Shown piece after piece: positions 10,829 to 19,845 of a DNA stretch of 64,000 nt. The DNA is from an uncultured Flavobacterium sp. GTDB lineage: Bacteria; Bacteroidota; Bacteroidia; Flavobacteriales; Flavobacteriaceae. The notes under the pieces were generated by a model. That model was not told the DNA's origin. It saw nothing but the letters and a program-made list of their open reading frames with translations, and did not search any database. Made by a program: the position numbers and the translations under genes. The first letter of the stretch is position 1, and each line of letters opens with the position of its first letter. Where the stretch lies: the NCBI RefSeq assembly GCF_963422545.1, contig NZ_OY730248.1:62001-126000 (forward strand). The letters are read 5' to 3'.

Positions 10829-10855
10829 TAAAAAAGCCCTCACGAATGCGAGGGC
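10829..10855 (-). terminator. Rho-independent terminator of the Oar-like receptor gene
   Basis: The hairpin GCCCTC / GAGGGC has an 8-nt loop (10836-10855) and is followed on the minus strand by a T-rich tract (10830-10835). Confidence 0.85.
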
Positions 10856-10876
10856 AAATTTATAACTTTTTTTTCT

Positions 10877-13800
10877 TTAAAAAATGTATCTGATACCAAA
10901 CTGAGCCTGCCATCTCGATGTTAAACTCGCATCGTAACTAAATGTCTTGGTTGGAGTATTATTGAATGTATACGTTGGAGTATTTCCCACAACTTTCACA
11001 CCAATGGGCTGAACGCTTGTTGGCACCTGAACAACTCCCCAATTAGAATTTATTAAATTTCCAAAATTCAAAATATCAATACTAAACTGAATAGTATTCT
11101 TTTTTTCAGACGCAGATGAAAATTTAAAATTATAATCCTGCATCAGTTTAAGATCACATCTTCCTCTCCAGGGAGATATTGCACCATAACGGTCTGCATA
11201 CTGCCCTCTTCTGTTTTTCATGTACTTATCCTGATAGATAAATTTATCAAATGCCTCAGCCTGACCTGCTCCGCTAAAATTCATCAGAGCAATTTCTGCC
11301 GTTGTTGGTATATAAATTAAATCGTTTACAGCAGAACCATCACCATTGATATCTCCTCCATAAGTATAATTAAAACGTCCGCCCTGAGCATACTCTAAAA
11401 ACGTAGAAACTGTAGTAGCCCATTTATCTTTTCCGTATTTCCATTTTTTTGAAGCAACTCCAATAAAACGATGATTGTCTCCATATTTAGAATTCGATAA
11501 AACAGCATTATTTACATTTCCTAAAGCAGGATTAAAAGCAAAAGCATCTCCGGTAATTTCAGCTTCAATAGAATTTACGTCTTTTGATTTTAAATAATTA
11601 TAAGCAACACTTGCATACAAACCATTTTCAAAGTTCTTTTGCACTTTAACCGTTGCATTAAAAGCACTTCCTTTCTTTGAATTAGTCATTACATAAGCAT
11701 TGTTTGCACCATGATCTGCTGCAACATAAATTGCTCTGTTATCGACACCAGCCAATGTTCCTGTGGGAGGTTTTAATCCCCAGTTTTGAACCTGTACGGC
11801 ATTAATATCCTTATTATAAGACAAATCAAGAGTAAGTATATAATTACTTTTAAATCTATGGTCAAAACCTAAACTTGTTCTCCACACTTGAGGCCATTTA
11901 TAATTCGGATCCATAATTTGCAAAAAGCTGTCATCAGCACCACTAACCTGATTTCCTAACCAAACAAAAGGAATTCTTCCCGTAAAAACTCCAGATCCTC
12001 CACGAAGCTGAGAAGTTGCATCTCCTTTTACATCCCAGTTAAAACCAACTCTAGGCGACCAAAGAATTTTATCACTTGGTAAATCTGTAGAAATTAACTT
12101 AACTGCCTGACCTGTTTGCGGATCATAATAATCGATATTATTATTTCTTCCTGCACCACCATTATCTGTATCAATATATTTCTGAATCAAATCTGCAGTA
12201 TTAAAATACAATGGCTTATCTATTCTTAAACCCACAGATAATTTAAAATCATCATTCACACTAAAATCATCTTGCGCATAAAATGCCAATTGACCAACGT
12301 TTAATTCAGCCAGTTTCCACCCACCATCTGCACCAACAGCAAAATTACTTTTAGTATTAAAAACATTTTGCGCATATTGAAGGTTTTGTGCAATAATACT
12401 TGTAGCAAAAGGTTTAGCTGCATCATTCAGAAAATCCTGCGTGGTAAAATACGGCGTAAAAAAAGTACCTGCATATCCATTTGGGTTGCCAAAATTATCA
12501 TAACCGGCTAAATTAAATGAATTTTCAAATTTGAATTTTTCGAAAGAAGAACCAAAAGTAAAAGCATGTTTACCAACCGTATAAGTCAAATTGTCTGTAA
12601 TTTGAATCACCTTTTGATCTAAAGTATTATTGATAGAAAATGGCTCATGACCTGCAATAATATAATTAGAACCTGCCCCATCCTGAATATTAATTACCGG
12701 AGCCGGAACTGAAAATGGCACTCTGTAATCATTAAAATGCGAATATCCTGCCTGTAACTTATTCGAAACGCTTTCGCTGAATTTTGAATTTAGCTCAACT
12801 AAAAAAGAACTTAAGTTATTATTGATTTGATATCCCGAATTTTGAAATTGCAAAATAGAAGCATTTGGCCCCCTGAAACCAAGTGCAGTTGGGTGAGCAG
12901 TTTTATCTTTTGAAGCATCCAGAAAATTATAAATAACAGCCAGTTTATGATTATCATTTATATTCCAATCTAGCTTAATAATTCCTTTATTAGAATCTGA
13001 TTTATGAATAAAACCCTGATATGCACCAGTATTATATCCTAATTTTGCCAAAGCATTCGAAACTGCAATTAAATCAGATTCCATAACTCTCGACTCATTA
13101 ATTCCAGTAACACCATCATTATTATTAGCCACAAAATTAGATCCTAAATCACTTCTTCTGTCAATTTCGAAATTTCCGAAAATGAATAATTTGTCTTTAA
13201 TAATTGGCGCACCTAAGCTAAAACCCGCCTGAGTTTGCTCTAACGTTGGAACGAATATTTTTTCGCCTTTAATTTTATCCCCGGTCAAATCCTGATCTCT
13301 GTAAAATGCATAAGCAGTACCGTGAAATTCATTTGTTCCTGATTTAGTAACCGCATTAACAGAAGCTCCTGTAAAACCGGATAACGTAACATCATAAGGA
13401 GCCGTAGCAACCTGAATCTGTTCGATTGCATCTAATGAAATTGGCTGGGCGCCGGTTTGACCTCCCGGAGTTGCAGCATCCAATCCAAAAGGATTATTAA
13501 AAACTGCTCCGTTTAAAGAGTAATTATTATACTGATCGTTTCTTCCTCCAAAAGAACCGCCGCTTGCAGTTGGCTCTAAACGGGTAAAATCTTCAGCCGA
13601 TCTTGAAATTGTAGGCAATGCAGTTAATTCTCTTCTGCCAATTGTAGTTTCTGCACCGGTTTTTCCGCTTTTAAAAACCTTATCCTTAGAGACAATTTTA
13701 ACCTCTTCTAAAGCCTGACTCGCATCTTCTAATTGAACAGCAAGATTAAAAGGTTTCCCTAAATCAAGATTTATATCGTGATATTCCTGGTTTTGAAAGC

Positions 13801-14047
13801 CCACAAAAGTTACCGTAATTTTATACGGACCTCCAATTCTCATATTCAAAATACTAAATCTTCCATCTTCATTGGAAACAGCTGAATATTTAGTTCCTGT
13901 AGGGGTATGAATCGCCAAAATACTAGCACCTGGTAATAGTTCATTTGATGAACTCTTTACAATACCCTTAATACTCGAGGTCGTTGTTTGCCCGGTAGCG
14001 ACAGCTAATGAGAGCACACATAATACTAATGCAAAGATTTTTTTCAT
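10877..14047 (-). CDS. TonB-dependent receptor of the Oar type
   Basis: The 1056-residue protein has a signal peptide (MKKIFALVLCVLSLAVATGQ), then a carboxypeptidase-regulatory-like domain at about residues 25-110 (IKGIVKSSSNELLPGASI ... DGRFSILN), a plug domain at about 110-260 (NDQYNNYSLNGAVFNNPFG; QIQVATAPYDVTLSGFTGA; VTKSGTNEFHG) and a long beta-barrel ending in an aromatic residue (FGIRYIF). The VTKSGTNEFHG plug is typical of OmpA-related/Oar receptors. It sits in the outer membrane. The substrate is unknown, and no SusD partner is adjacent, so it is not a SusC-type glycan importer. An inverted repeat and a -7 element lie just upstream of the start. Confidence 0.9.
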   Translation of the reverse strand: MKKIFALVLCVLSLAVATGQTTTSSIKGIVKSSSNELLPGASILAIHTPTGTKYSAVSNEDGRFSILNMRIGGPYKITVTFVGFQNQEYHDINLDLGKPFNLAVQLEDASQALEEVKIVSKDKVFKSGKTGAETTIGRRELTALPTISRSAEDFTRLEPTASGGSFGGRNDQYNNYSLNGAVFNNPFGLDAATPGGQTGAQPISLDAIEQIQVATAPYDVTLSGFTGASVNAVTKSGTNEFHGTAYAFYRDQDLTGDKIKGEKIFVPTLEQTQAGFSLGAPIIKDKLFIFGNFEIDRRSDLGSNFVANNNDGVTGINESRVMESDLIAVSNALAKLGYNTGAYQGFIHKSDSNKGIIKLDWNINDNHKLAVIYNFLDASKDKTAHPTALGFRGPNASILQFQNSGYQINNNLSSFLVELNSKFSESVSNKLQAGYSHFNDYRVPFSVPAPVINIQDGAGSNYIIAGHEPFSINNTLDQKVIQITDNLTYTVGKHAFTFGSSFEKFKFENSFNLAGYDNFGNPNGYAGTFFTPYFTTQDFLNDAAKPFATSIIAQNLQYAQNVFNTKSNFAVGADGGWKLAELNVGQLAFYAQDDFSVNDDFKLSVGLRIDKPLYFNTADLIQKYIDTDNGGAGRNNNIDYYDPQTGQAVKLISTDLPSDKILWSPRVGFNWDVKGDATSQLRGGSGVFTGRIPFVWLGNQVSGADDSFLQIMDPNYKWPQVWRTSLGFDHRFKSNYILTLDLSYNKDINAVQVQNWGLKPPTGTLAGVDNRAIYVAADHGANNAYVMTNSKKGSAFNATVKVQKNFENGLYASVAYNYLKSKDVNSIEAEITGDAFAFNPALGNVNNAVLSNSKYGDNHRFIGVASKKWKYGKDKWATTVSTFLEYAQGGRFNYTYGGDINGDGSAVNDLIYIPTTAEIALMNFSGAGQAEAFDKFIYQDKYMKNRRGQYADRYGAISPWRGRCDLKLMQDYNFKFSSASEKKNTIQFSIDILNFGNLINSNWGVVQVPTSVQPIGVKVVGNTPTYTFNNTPTKTFSYDASLTSRWQAQFGIRYIF

Positions 14048-14055
14048 TTTACTGA

Positions 14056-14084
14056 TTTTGAGTTAGTTGGTTAACTCAAAATTA
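14056..14084 (-). promoter_or_regulatory. -7 element overlapped by a perfect 10-bp inverted repeat before the Oar-like gene
   Basis: On the minus strand TAATTTTG (14084-14077) fits the Bacteroidota -7 consensus TAnnTTTG. The last bases of this element begin a perfect inverted repeat, TTTTGAGTTA / TAACTCAAAA, with a 6-nt spacer (14056-14081), which ends 8 nt before the ATG. It could be an operator on the promoter or a leader hairpin. No clear -33 TTG was found at normal spacing. Confidence 0.5.
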
Positions 14085-14091
14085 GACAAAA

Positions 14092-14118
14092 AAAAACCAC
14101 TCCTAAGAGTGGTTTTTA
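14092..14118 (-). terminator. Terminator of the rpsF-rpsR-rplI operon
   Basis: The hairpin AACCACTC-CTAA-GAGTGGTT (14095-14114) has A- and T-rich flanks on its two sides, so it could work in both directions. It lies after the rplI stop on the minus strand. Confidence 0.85.
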
Positions 14119-14147
14119 TATTTTATTAACAAGAAGTTAACAAAATG

Positions 14148-14588
14148 TTATTTTTCAGCGATAATCTCGTATGGTAATTCAACGATAACATCTCTGTGTA
14201 AACGGATGCTAGCAGTATATTTTCCTGTACGTTTTACGATACCACTTGTGATAAATTTTCTATCAATAGCGTTACCTGATTTCTCTAAAGCTTCAGCAAT
14301 GTCGATGTTTGTGATAGAACCAAAAAGTTTCTCTCCACCAGCTTTTGCAGTAAGTTTAATTTCAAGAGCTTTAATAGTTTCAGCTAATGCTTTTGCATCA
14401 GCAACAACTTTAGCTTCTTTATGTGCTCTTTGTTTTAGATTTTCAGCTAAAACTTTTTTAGCAGAAGGAGTTGCTAAACTAGCAAAACCTTGAGGAATTA
14501 AAAAGTTACGACCGTAACCAGGTTTTACAGATACTACATCATCTTTAAATCCTAAGTTTTGTACGTCTTGTTTTAAAATAAGTTCCAT
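14148..14588 (-). CDS. rplI: 50S ribosomal protein L9
   Basis: The 146-residue protein starts MELILKQDVQNLGFKDDVV and has the L9 N-terminal rRNA-binding signature VKPGYGRNFLIPQGFA. A long connecting helix follows, then the C-terminal domain (KLFGSITNIDIAEAL). Length is normal for L9 (about 147-150). It is the last gene of rpsF-rpsR-rplI, with 67 bp before it and a hairpin terminator after it. Confidence 0.97.
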   Translation of the reverse strand: MELILKQDVQNLGFKDDVVSVKPGYGRNFLIPQGFASLATPSAKKVLAENLKQRAHKEAKVVADAKALAETIKALEIKLTAKAGGEKLFGSITNIDIAEALEKSGNAIDRKFITSGIVKRTGKYTASIRLHRDVIVELPYEIIAEK

Positions 14589-14655
14589 GTTGTTGTCCTT
14601 ATATTTTAGAAGTTAGGTTCTGCTTTAACAGAAAACCAGCGACTAGAGTTTTTAA

Positions 14656-14952
14656 TTATTTTAATAAATCGGCCACGTATGGCATTAAAGCTAAGTGACG
14701 AGCTCTTTTTACAGCTACAGAAACTTTTCTTTGGTATTTTAATGAAGTTCCAGTTAAACGACGAGGAAGAATTTTTCCTTGCTCATTAACGAATTTCAAT
14801 AAGAAATCAGCATCTTTATAATCGATATATTTGATTCCTGATTTTTTGAAACGACAGTACTTTTTAGTTTTGTTAGTTTCAATGTTTAAAGGCGTTAAAT
14901 ATCTGATATCTCCGTCTTTTTTTCCTTTTGCAGATTGCTCTATTGTAGACAT
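14656..14952 (-). CDS. rpsR: 30S ribosomal protein S18
   Basis: The 98-residue protein carries the S18 core: [17 protein letters not shown], then [18 protein letters not shown], then [20 protein letters not shown]. It is about 20 residues longer than E. coli S18 because of an N-terminal tail, as is usual in Bacteroidota. It pairs with S6 on the small-subunit platform. The rpsF stop is 5 bp upstream, so the two genes are cotranscribed. Confidence 0.97.
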
Positions 14953-14957
14953 AATAA

Positions 14958-15299
14958 TTAAGCTTTAGTAGATTTTAATTTGGCTCTTCTTCTTTCAGCC
15001 CATGAAATAGCATGTTTGTCTAAACTTACAGTTAAGAAACGCATAACTCTTTCGTCACGTCTAAATTCAGTTTCAAAAGCAATTAGAACTTCTCCAGCTA
15101 CTTTGAATTCGAATAAGTGATAAAAACCACTTTTTTTATTTTGGATTTCGTAAGCCATTTTTTTCAGACCCCAATCCTCTTTCGATACCATTTCAGCTCC
15201 TCTACTAGTAAGAAATTCTTCAAATTTCGTTACTGTTTCCTTCACCTGAACCTCAGATAAAACGGGATTTAAAATGAAAACAGTTTCATAATGATTCAT
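14958..15299 (-). CDS. rpsF: 30S ribosomal protein S6
   Basis: The 113-residue protein has the S6 start [15 protein letters not shown], the central [21 protein letters not shown] block and the [15 protein letters not shown] strand. It is first in the rpsF-rpsR-rplI operon and has one of the best promoters of the window 32 bp upstream. S6-S18 leader autoregulation is known in many bacteria, but I could not confirm an RNA motif in this short leader. Confidence 0.97.
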
Positions 15300-15330
15300 A
15301 AATACAATATTTATTTGTTAAAATTGGGTG

Positions 15331-15360
15331 CAAAAGTAACCATAAAATTTAAATAAACAA
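15331..15360 (-). promoter_or_regulatory. Promoter of the rpsF operon
   Basis: On the minus strand TTG (15360-15358) is followed after 19 bp by TACTTTTG (15338-15331), matching the Bacteroidota vegetative consensus TTG-N17-23-TAnnTTTG. Confidence 0.75.
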
Positions 15361-15476
15361 CATTTTTTTACTTTTATTCGTCGTAATGCAAAAAATACAC
15401 GCTCAGTCTAGTTTTTTTTACAAAAAAATAATACATTTACTACTGCTATCCTGAATTTATTCTAAATTTAAATGTT

Positions 15477-16175
15477 ATGAAACTAAACTGTGTTGTTGTA
15501 GATGATAGTTCTATACAGAGGACAATTATTGCAAAATTAGTTAATAATCACCCAGGTTTGCACTTAATCGGGGATTTTTCTAACGCAATAGAAGCAAAAA
15601 GTTGTATCTCTCTAAATAATATAGACCTAATATTCCTTGATATTGAAATGCCTGTTATTAACGGTTTTGACTTCCTTGACGGACTAAAGACAAAACCACA
15701 AATTATATTTATCACTTCTAAAGCTGAATATGCTTTAAAAGCCTTTGATTATGATGCCACTGATTACCTGCAAAAACCTATTGCAGTCGATCGGTTTAAT
15801 GCTTCTGTAAAAAGAGCAATAGACATGCATCTACTTAGAAAAGAAGTAAAAGAAGAAGAAGGCGAACATATATTCATCAAGAGTAACCTTAAAAAACTTA
15901 AAATTTTCACCGCAAAAATCAAATGGATTGAAGCTTTTGGAGATTATGTAAGAGTGGTTACTGAAGACGATAGTAATCTGGTACTTTCAACAATGAAATC
16001 TTTTGAAAATGATTTGTCAAAAGACAAATTCATTCGTGTACATAAGTCCTATATTATCAATATTGATAAAGTAGAGCGCTTTAATAGTAAATTTGCAGAA
16101 ATTGGTATTACCAAAATTCCGCTTAGCCGAAACAAAAAAGAAGATTTAGTAAAAGCATTGTCAACGTCGTCATAA
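15477..16175 (+). CDS. LytTR-family response regulator
   Basis: The 232-residue protein has a receiver domain (about 1-120) with acidic pair D9/D10, phosphoacceptor D55 in IFLDIEMP, T80/S81 and K100 in LQKP. The LytTR DNA-binding domain follows at about 130-228 (KWIEAFGDYVRVV; FIRVHKSYIINIDKVE). No sensor kinase gene is next to it, so it is an orphan regulator here. It is divergent from rpsF across 177 bp and converges on priA with a single base between the stops and no visible terminator. A weak TACATTTA at 15432-15439 may be its -7 element. Confidence 0.92.
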   Translation: MKLNCVVVDDSSIQRTIIAKLVNNHPGLHLIGDFSNAIEAKSCISLNNIDLIFLDIEMPVINGFDFLDGLKTKPQIIFITSKAEYALKAFDYDATDYLQKPIAVDRFNASVKRAIDMHLLRKEVKEEEGEHIFIKSNLKKLKIFTAKIKWIEAFGDYVRVVTEDDSNLVLSTMKSFENDLSKDKFIRVHKSYIINIDKVERFNSKFAEIGITKIPLSRNKKEDLVKALSTSS

Positions 16176-16176
16176 A

Positions 16177-18624
16177 TTAATAAAAATCGACGTTACCAAT
16201 TACCTTTATAGCTCTGTATTGAGCAACAGCCTCAAAACTATTCAACATTTTCTGAATAGTTTTTTTTGTACTTCCTAAAGGTAGATTTTGCGGAATCTTT
16301 ATCAAAATTGTTCTGATGTATTCATTTCTGATTCTGCTTATTGCCGGTTCCTCCGGTCCCAAAACAGGCATATTCAGGTTTTGACTCAAAACCTGATACA
16401 GCCACATCGAGCCTTCTTTTAATTTTTCAAATTCCCGATGCTTCAAAGTCAGTTTTATGATCCTGAAATAAGGCGGGTATTTATAAATTTGTCGGTCGTA
16501 TAACTGCTCCTTATACATACCTATATAATTATGGTTTGTAACTTGCTGAATTGTATTGTGATTTGGATTATAAGTCTGAATCACAACTTTTCCTTGTTTT
16601 TCAGATCTTCCTGCTCTTCCTGCAACCTGTGTCATCATTTGAAAACTGCGTTCAAAAGCTCTAAAATCGGGATGATGCAACATATTATCTGCATTCATTA
16701 TTCCAACCAAGCTTACATTATCAAAATCTAAACCTTTAGCCAGCATTTGTGTCCCGACCAAAATATCTATTTCACGATTTTTAAAAGAGTCAATTATTTT
16801 CTCAAAACCATATTTTCCGCGAGTTGTATCCTGATCCATTCTTCCGGTTTTTGCTTTCGGAAAAAGAGATACCAATTCTTGTTCGATTTGTTCAGTTCCA
16901 AATCCTTTTGTTGTCAAATCGATACTTGAGCAACTATGGCAATGTGTAGGTTTTGCAATAGAATATCCGCAGTAATGACAACGCAATTGATTTTTGTGTT
17001 TATGAAAAGTCAAACTCACATCACATTGCTGACAATGCGGAACATGTCCGCAAGTCATACATTCTATTATTGGTGAATATCCTCGTCTGTTTTGAAACAA
17101 AATCACTTGCTCGCCCAAAGACAAAGCTTCGGCAATTTCTTCTATTAAAAGATCACTAAAATGCCCTGTCATCCTTTTTCTGAAATGTTTGTCTTTCAAA
17201 TCAACCAAAACAATTTCAGGCATTCGAACATTATTATAACGTTCAGTCAGCGTAACCAAACCGTATTTATCTGTTTGCGTATTAAAATAAGTTTCAATAC
17301 TTGGAGTTGCTGATCCTAAAAGCACTTTTGCATTATGAAAATTAGCCAAAACAATCGCAGCATCACGCGCATGATAACGCGGCGCGGGATCTGTTTGTTT
17401 AAAAGTTTGTTCGTGCTCTTCATCAACAATCAACAATCCTAAGTTATTAAAAGGCAAAAACAAAGCCGACCTCGCTCCTATTACAATTTGGGCTTTTTCA
17501 GAATTTTCCAATGTTTGTTTCCAAACCTCAACCCTTTCATTATTATTGTATTTCGAATGAAAAACAGCTACTTTATCTCCAAAATGAAGCCGCAAACGCG
17601 AAACTAATTGTGTGGTTAAAGCAATTTCTGGCAACAGATACAAAACCTGTTTCCCGGTAGCCAGATATTCTTCAATTAGCTTGATATAAATTTCTGTTTT
17701 TCCACTTGAAGTAACGCCGTGAAGCAAACAAACTTCTTTTTCAGTAAAATTTTGTTTTATTGCAGTAAAAGCATTTTCCTGAGCTTCACTTAACAACAAT
17801 TGTTTATCTGAAGTTTCACCCTCAAAAGAAACGCGATCATGCTGTAAAAGATATTCTTCAAAAATTTCTTTATCAATCAAAGCTTTTACCGTCGCAGAAG
17901 TTGAATTTGAAATCTCAACAAGTTTTTTTACAGTAATAGGTCTCTTTTCAGAAGCCATGATTTGAAAGTAAGCCAAAACAATTTCTTTTTGTTTATTGGC
18001 ACTTTTCAGCACTTCCAGCAATTCTCCCAAACCATTATCTGATTCGTATTTGGCATGCAATTTCACATACCGAACCAATTTTGGCTTGTAACTTTCTTTT
18101 ATTTCTTCCTCTAAAACAATAATGTCTTTTGCCATTAATTTTTGAAGAGTTGGGAGAATATTTTTTTTATTTAAAATAGAAGCTATTTCTCCAACTTTAA
18201 GTGAACTCTGATGGTGCAACGCTTCATAAATCAAGAATTCATCATCAGAAAGTTCAGAATCATTTACAACTGTATCTGGTTTATACGAAACAATAGTTTC
18301 ACTTTCCAGTAATAAACCACTTGGGAAAGCACCACGATACACATCGCCAATTCCGCACATATAATAATTTGCCACCCAAAGCCAGTGTTTAATCTGAATT
18401 TCGGTTGCAATTGGTTTTTCGTCTAATATTTCATGAATCTCTTTGGCTTCATATAAATTCGGAGTATTTTCATGAATATCTAAAACAAGTCCTGTATAGA
18501 TTTTATTTTTAATAGGCACCGCCACCCGCATTCCTTTTTTTATAAAATGGAATTCAGCCTCAGAAACACGATAAGTAAGAGGTTTAACCGAGGAAAGCGG
18601 CAAGATAACTTCAATAAAAAACAT
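16177..18624 (-). CDS. priA: Primosomal replication helicase PriA
   Basis: The 815-residue protein restarts stalled forks by loading the replisome. It has the N-terminal 3'-end-binding domain (MFFIEVILPLSSVKPLTYRV), Walker A GVTSSGKTE, Walker B/DEAH-type LLIVDEEHEQTF, the zinc-binding cysteines (CMTCGHVPHCQQCD, CHYCGYS, CHSCSS) and helicase motifs such as LVGTQMLAKGLDFD and QVAGRAGR. Length is normal for Bacteroidota. A good -7 element lies at the end of the upstream metallo-beta-lactamase gene, so priA probably has its own promoter. Confidence 0.97.
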   Translation of the reverse strand: MFFIEVILPLSSVKPLTYRVSEAEFHFIKKGMRVAVPIKNKIYTGLVLDIHENTPNLYEAKEIHEILDEKPIATEIQIKHWLWVANYYMCGIGDVYRGAFPSGLLLESETIVSYKPDTVVNDSELSDDEFLIYEALHHQSSLKVGEIASILNKKNILPTLQKLMAKDIIVLEEEIKESYKPKLVRYVKLHAKYESDNGLGELLEVLKSANKQKEIVLAYFQIMASEKRPITVKKLVEISNSTSATVKALIDKEIFEEYLLQHDRVSFEGETSDKQLLLSEAQENAFTAIKQNFTEKEVCLLHGVTSSGKTEIYIKLIEEYLATGKQVLYLLPEIALTTQLVSRLRLHFGDKVAVFHSKYNNNERVEVWKQTLENSEKAQIVIGARSALFLPFNNLGLLIVDEEHEQTFKQTDPAPRYHARDAAIVLANFHNAKVLLGSATPSIETYFNTQTDKYGLVTLTERYNNVRMPEIVLVDLKDKHFRKRMTGHFSDLLIEEIAEALSLGEQVILFQNRRGYSPIIECMTCGHVPHCQQCDVSLTFHKHKNQLRCHYCGYSIAKPTHCHSCSSIDLTTKGFGTEQIEQELVSLFPKAKTGRMDQDTTRGKYGFEKIIDSFKNREIDILVGTQMLAKGLDFDNVSLVGIMNADNMLHHPDFRAFERSFQMMTQVAGRAGRSEKQGKVVIQTYNPNHNTIQQVTNHNYIGMYKEQLYDRQIYKYPPYFRIIKLTLKHREFEKLKEGSMWLYQVLSQNLNMPVLGPEEPAISRIRNEYIRTILIKIPQNLPLGSTKKTIQKMLNSFEAVAQYRAIKVIGNVDFY

Positions 18625-18642
18625 GTACTATATATATGGGTG

Positions 18643-18650
18643 CAAAGTTA
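18643..18650 (-). promoter_or_regulatory. -7 element of the priA promoter, overlapping the stop of the beta-lactamase gene
   Basis: TAACTTTG on the minus strand matches TAnnTTTG and lies 18 bp before the priA ATG. The nearest TTG upstream (18677-18675) is 24 bp away, slightly longer than usual. Confidence 0.55.
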
Positions 18651-19394
18651 CTTTTTTCTAGAAGATTTTTGAGCCAAATACTCATCAACCAATTTCAAAG
18701 TATGGTTTAAAGATTCCGTATTAGTCCAGTCTTCATGACCCGGAATAATGTATTTTGGATTCTTAAATTTCGCCTTCACTTTACCAATCGATTTTTTCCA
18801 TTCTTTTACGTCAGAATCTCCTAAATATCCTAAATCCTGAGCTTCGACACTTTTGATGAAACAAGCCCCGCAAAGTACTTTTTCTTTACCAAACCAAACT
18901 ACAATATTATCCGAAGCATGACCTTTTCCCGGATAATAAACCTCAAAAGTATGTTGACCAACAGTAAATGTTGTGTCATTTGGAATCACAAATTCAGCTC
19001 TCGGTTCTTTATTTTTTTCAAGAATCTGATCTGTTAATTTTATAGTATAAGTTTTGATTCCTTTTTTACTATAAAATTCCAAACCTCCAGCTCTGTCTTC
19101 GTGAGAATGTGTCGCAAAACACATCACAACTTCTTTATTATGCCTTGCTTTTATAGTATCTAATAAAGGCTGAAACTGCGTCACATCCCACGGCGCATCA
19201 AACAACACAACACCTTTATCTGTAACCAGATACATGGCATTTGCCGAAATCAATGTTCCTTTATAATCATGAAATGTCTTATAAACATAAAAGTCACCTG
19301 TAAGATGACTTATTTGTAATGGAGAATTTTTAGTTTGAGCAAAACTATTGGATAGTATTGCAAAAAATAAAATTATCGATATTAATTTTCGCAT
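18648..19394 (-). CDS. Subclass B1 metallo-beta-lactamase, JOHN/BlaB-like
   Basis: The 248-residue protein has a signal peptide (MRKLISIILFFAILSNSFAQ) and a complete B1 zinc site: H96, H98 and D100 in HSHEDRAGG, H159 in GKGHASDN, C178 in LCGACFIKS and H220 in PGHEDW. The family hydrolyses penicillins, most cephalosporins and carbapenems in the periplasm. It resembles the chromosomal enzymes of environmental flavobacteria such as JOHN-1. An in-frame TTG four codons upstream is ignored because ATG at 19394 gives an exact signal peptide. It follows the DUF2147 gene by 18 bp and probably belongs to that operon. Confidence 0.93.
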   Translation of the reverse strand: MRKLISIILFFAILSNSFAQTKNSPLQISHLTGDFYVYKTFHDYKGTLISANAMYLVTDKGVVLFDAPWDVTQFQPLLDTIKARHNKEVVMCFATHSHEDRAGGLEFYSKKGIKTYTIKLTDQILEKNKEPRAEFVIPNDTTFTVGQHTFEVYYPGKGHASDNIVVWFGKEKVLCGACFIKSVEAQDLGYLGDSDVKEWKKSIGKVKAKFKNPKYIIPGHEDWTNTESLNHTLKLVDEYLAQKSSRKK

Positions 19395-19412
19395 TTTTAT
19401 TTTCAAAAAAAA

Positions 19413-19844
19413 TTAATTTTTCACTCTTGTCCAGTATTGTGTTCTTCCCATGATCGAAATCCCAACATAACCACGAAGTTTTAGTTTATCTGCAGATTCT
19501 AATGCAATATAACATTTGTATTTTTTACCATTTTGAGGATCTAAAATTGTTCCTCCATTATATTCAGAACCATCTTTTTTAAGTCCGTTAATAATCATCA
19601 TGCCTAAAATTGGCTTGTTTTTATCTGCGCCATCACATTTAGTACACACATCTTTCTTATGATCAGCACGAAGTATTTCTACTACTTTACCATAAAGCTT
19701 TCCCGATTTCTCATAAATCTCTACAACCGATTTTGCTTCACCTGTTTCATCATCAATTGTTTTCCATTTCCCAATAACACTTTGGCCTTGAATTGTACCT
19801 AAGGTTAAAAAGAAAATTCCAATTGTTAACATCCAATTTTTCAT
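19413..19844 (-). CDS. Secreted DUF2147 protein
   Basis: The 143-residue protein has a signal peptide (MKNWMLTIGIFFLTLGTIQGQ) and a lipocalin-like DUF2147 domain: IGKWKTIDDETGEAKS, then CTKCDG, then ILDPQNGKKYKCYIALE and LRGYVGISIMGRTQYW. Its biochemical role is unknown. The start is one base after the stop of the BrkB-like gene, so the two are cotranscribed, with the beta-lactamase next. Two cysteines in CTKC could bind metal or form a disulfide. Confidence 0.88.
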   Translation of the reverse strand: MKNWMLTIGIFFLTLGTIQGQSVIGKWKTIDDETGEAKSVVEIYEKSGKLYGKVVEILRADHKKDVCTKCDGADKNKPILGMMIINGLKKDGSEYNGGTILDPQNGKKYKCYIALESADKLKLRGYVGISIMGRTQYWTRVKN

Positions 19845-19845
19845 A

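Noticed and set aside
19395..19406. TTG start for the metallo-beta-lactamase
   Set aside because: It would add four residues before a complete signal peptide that begins at ATG 19394.
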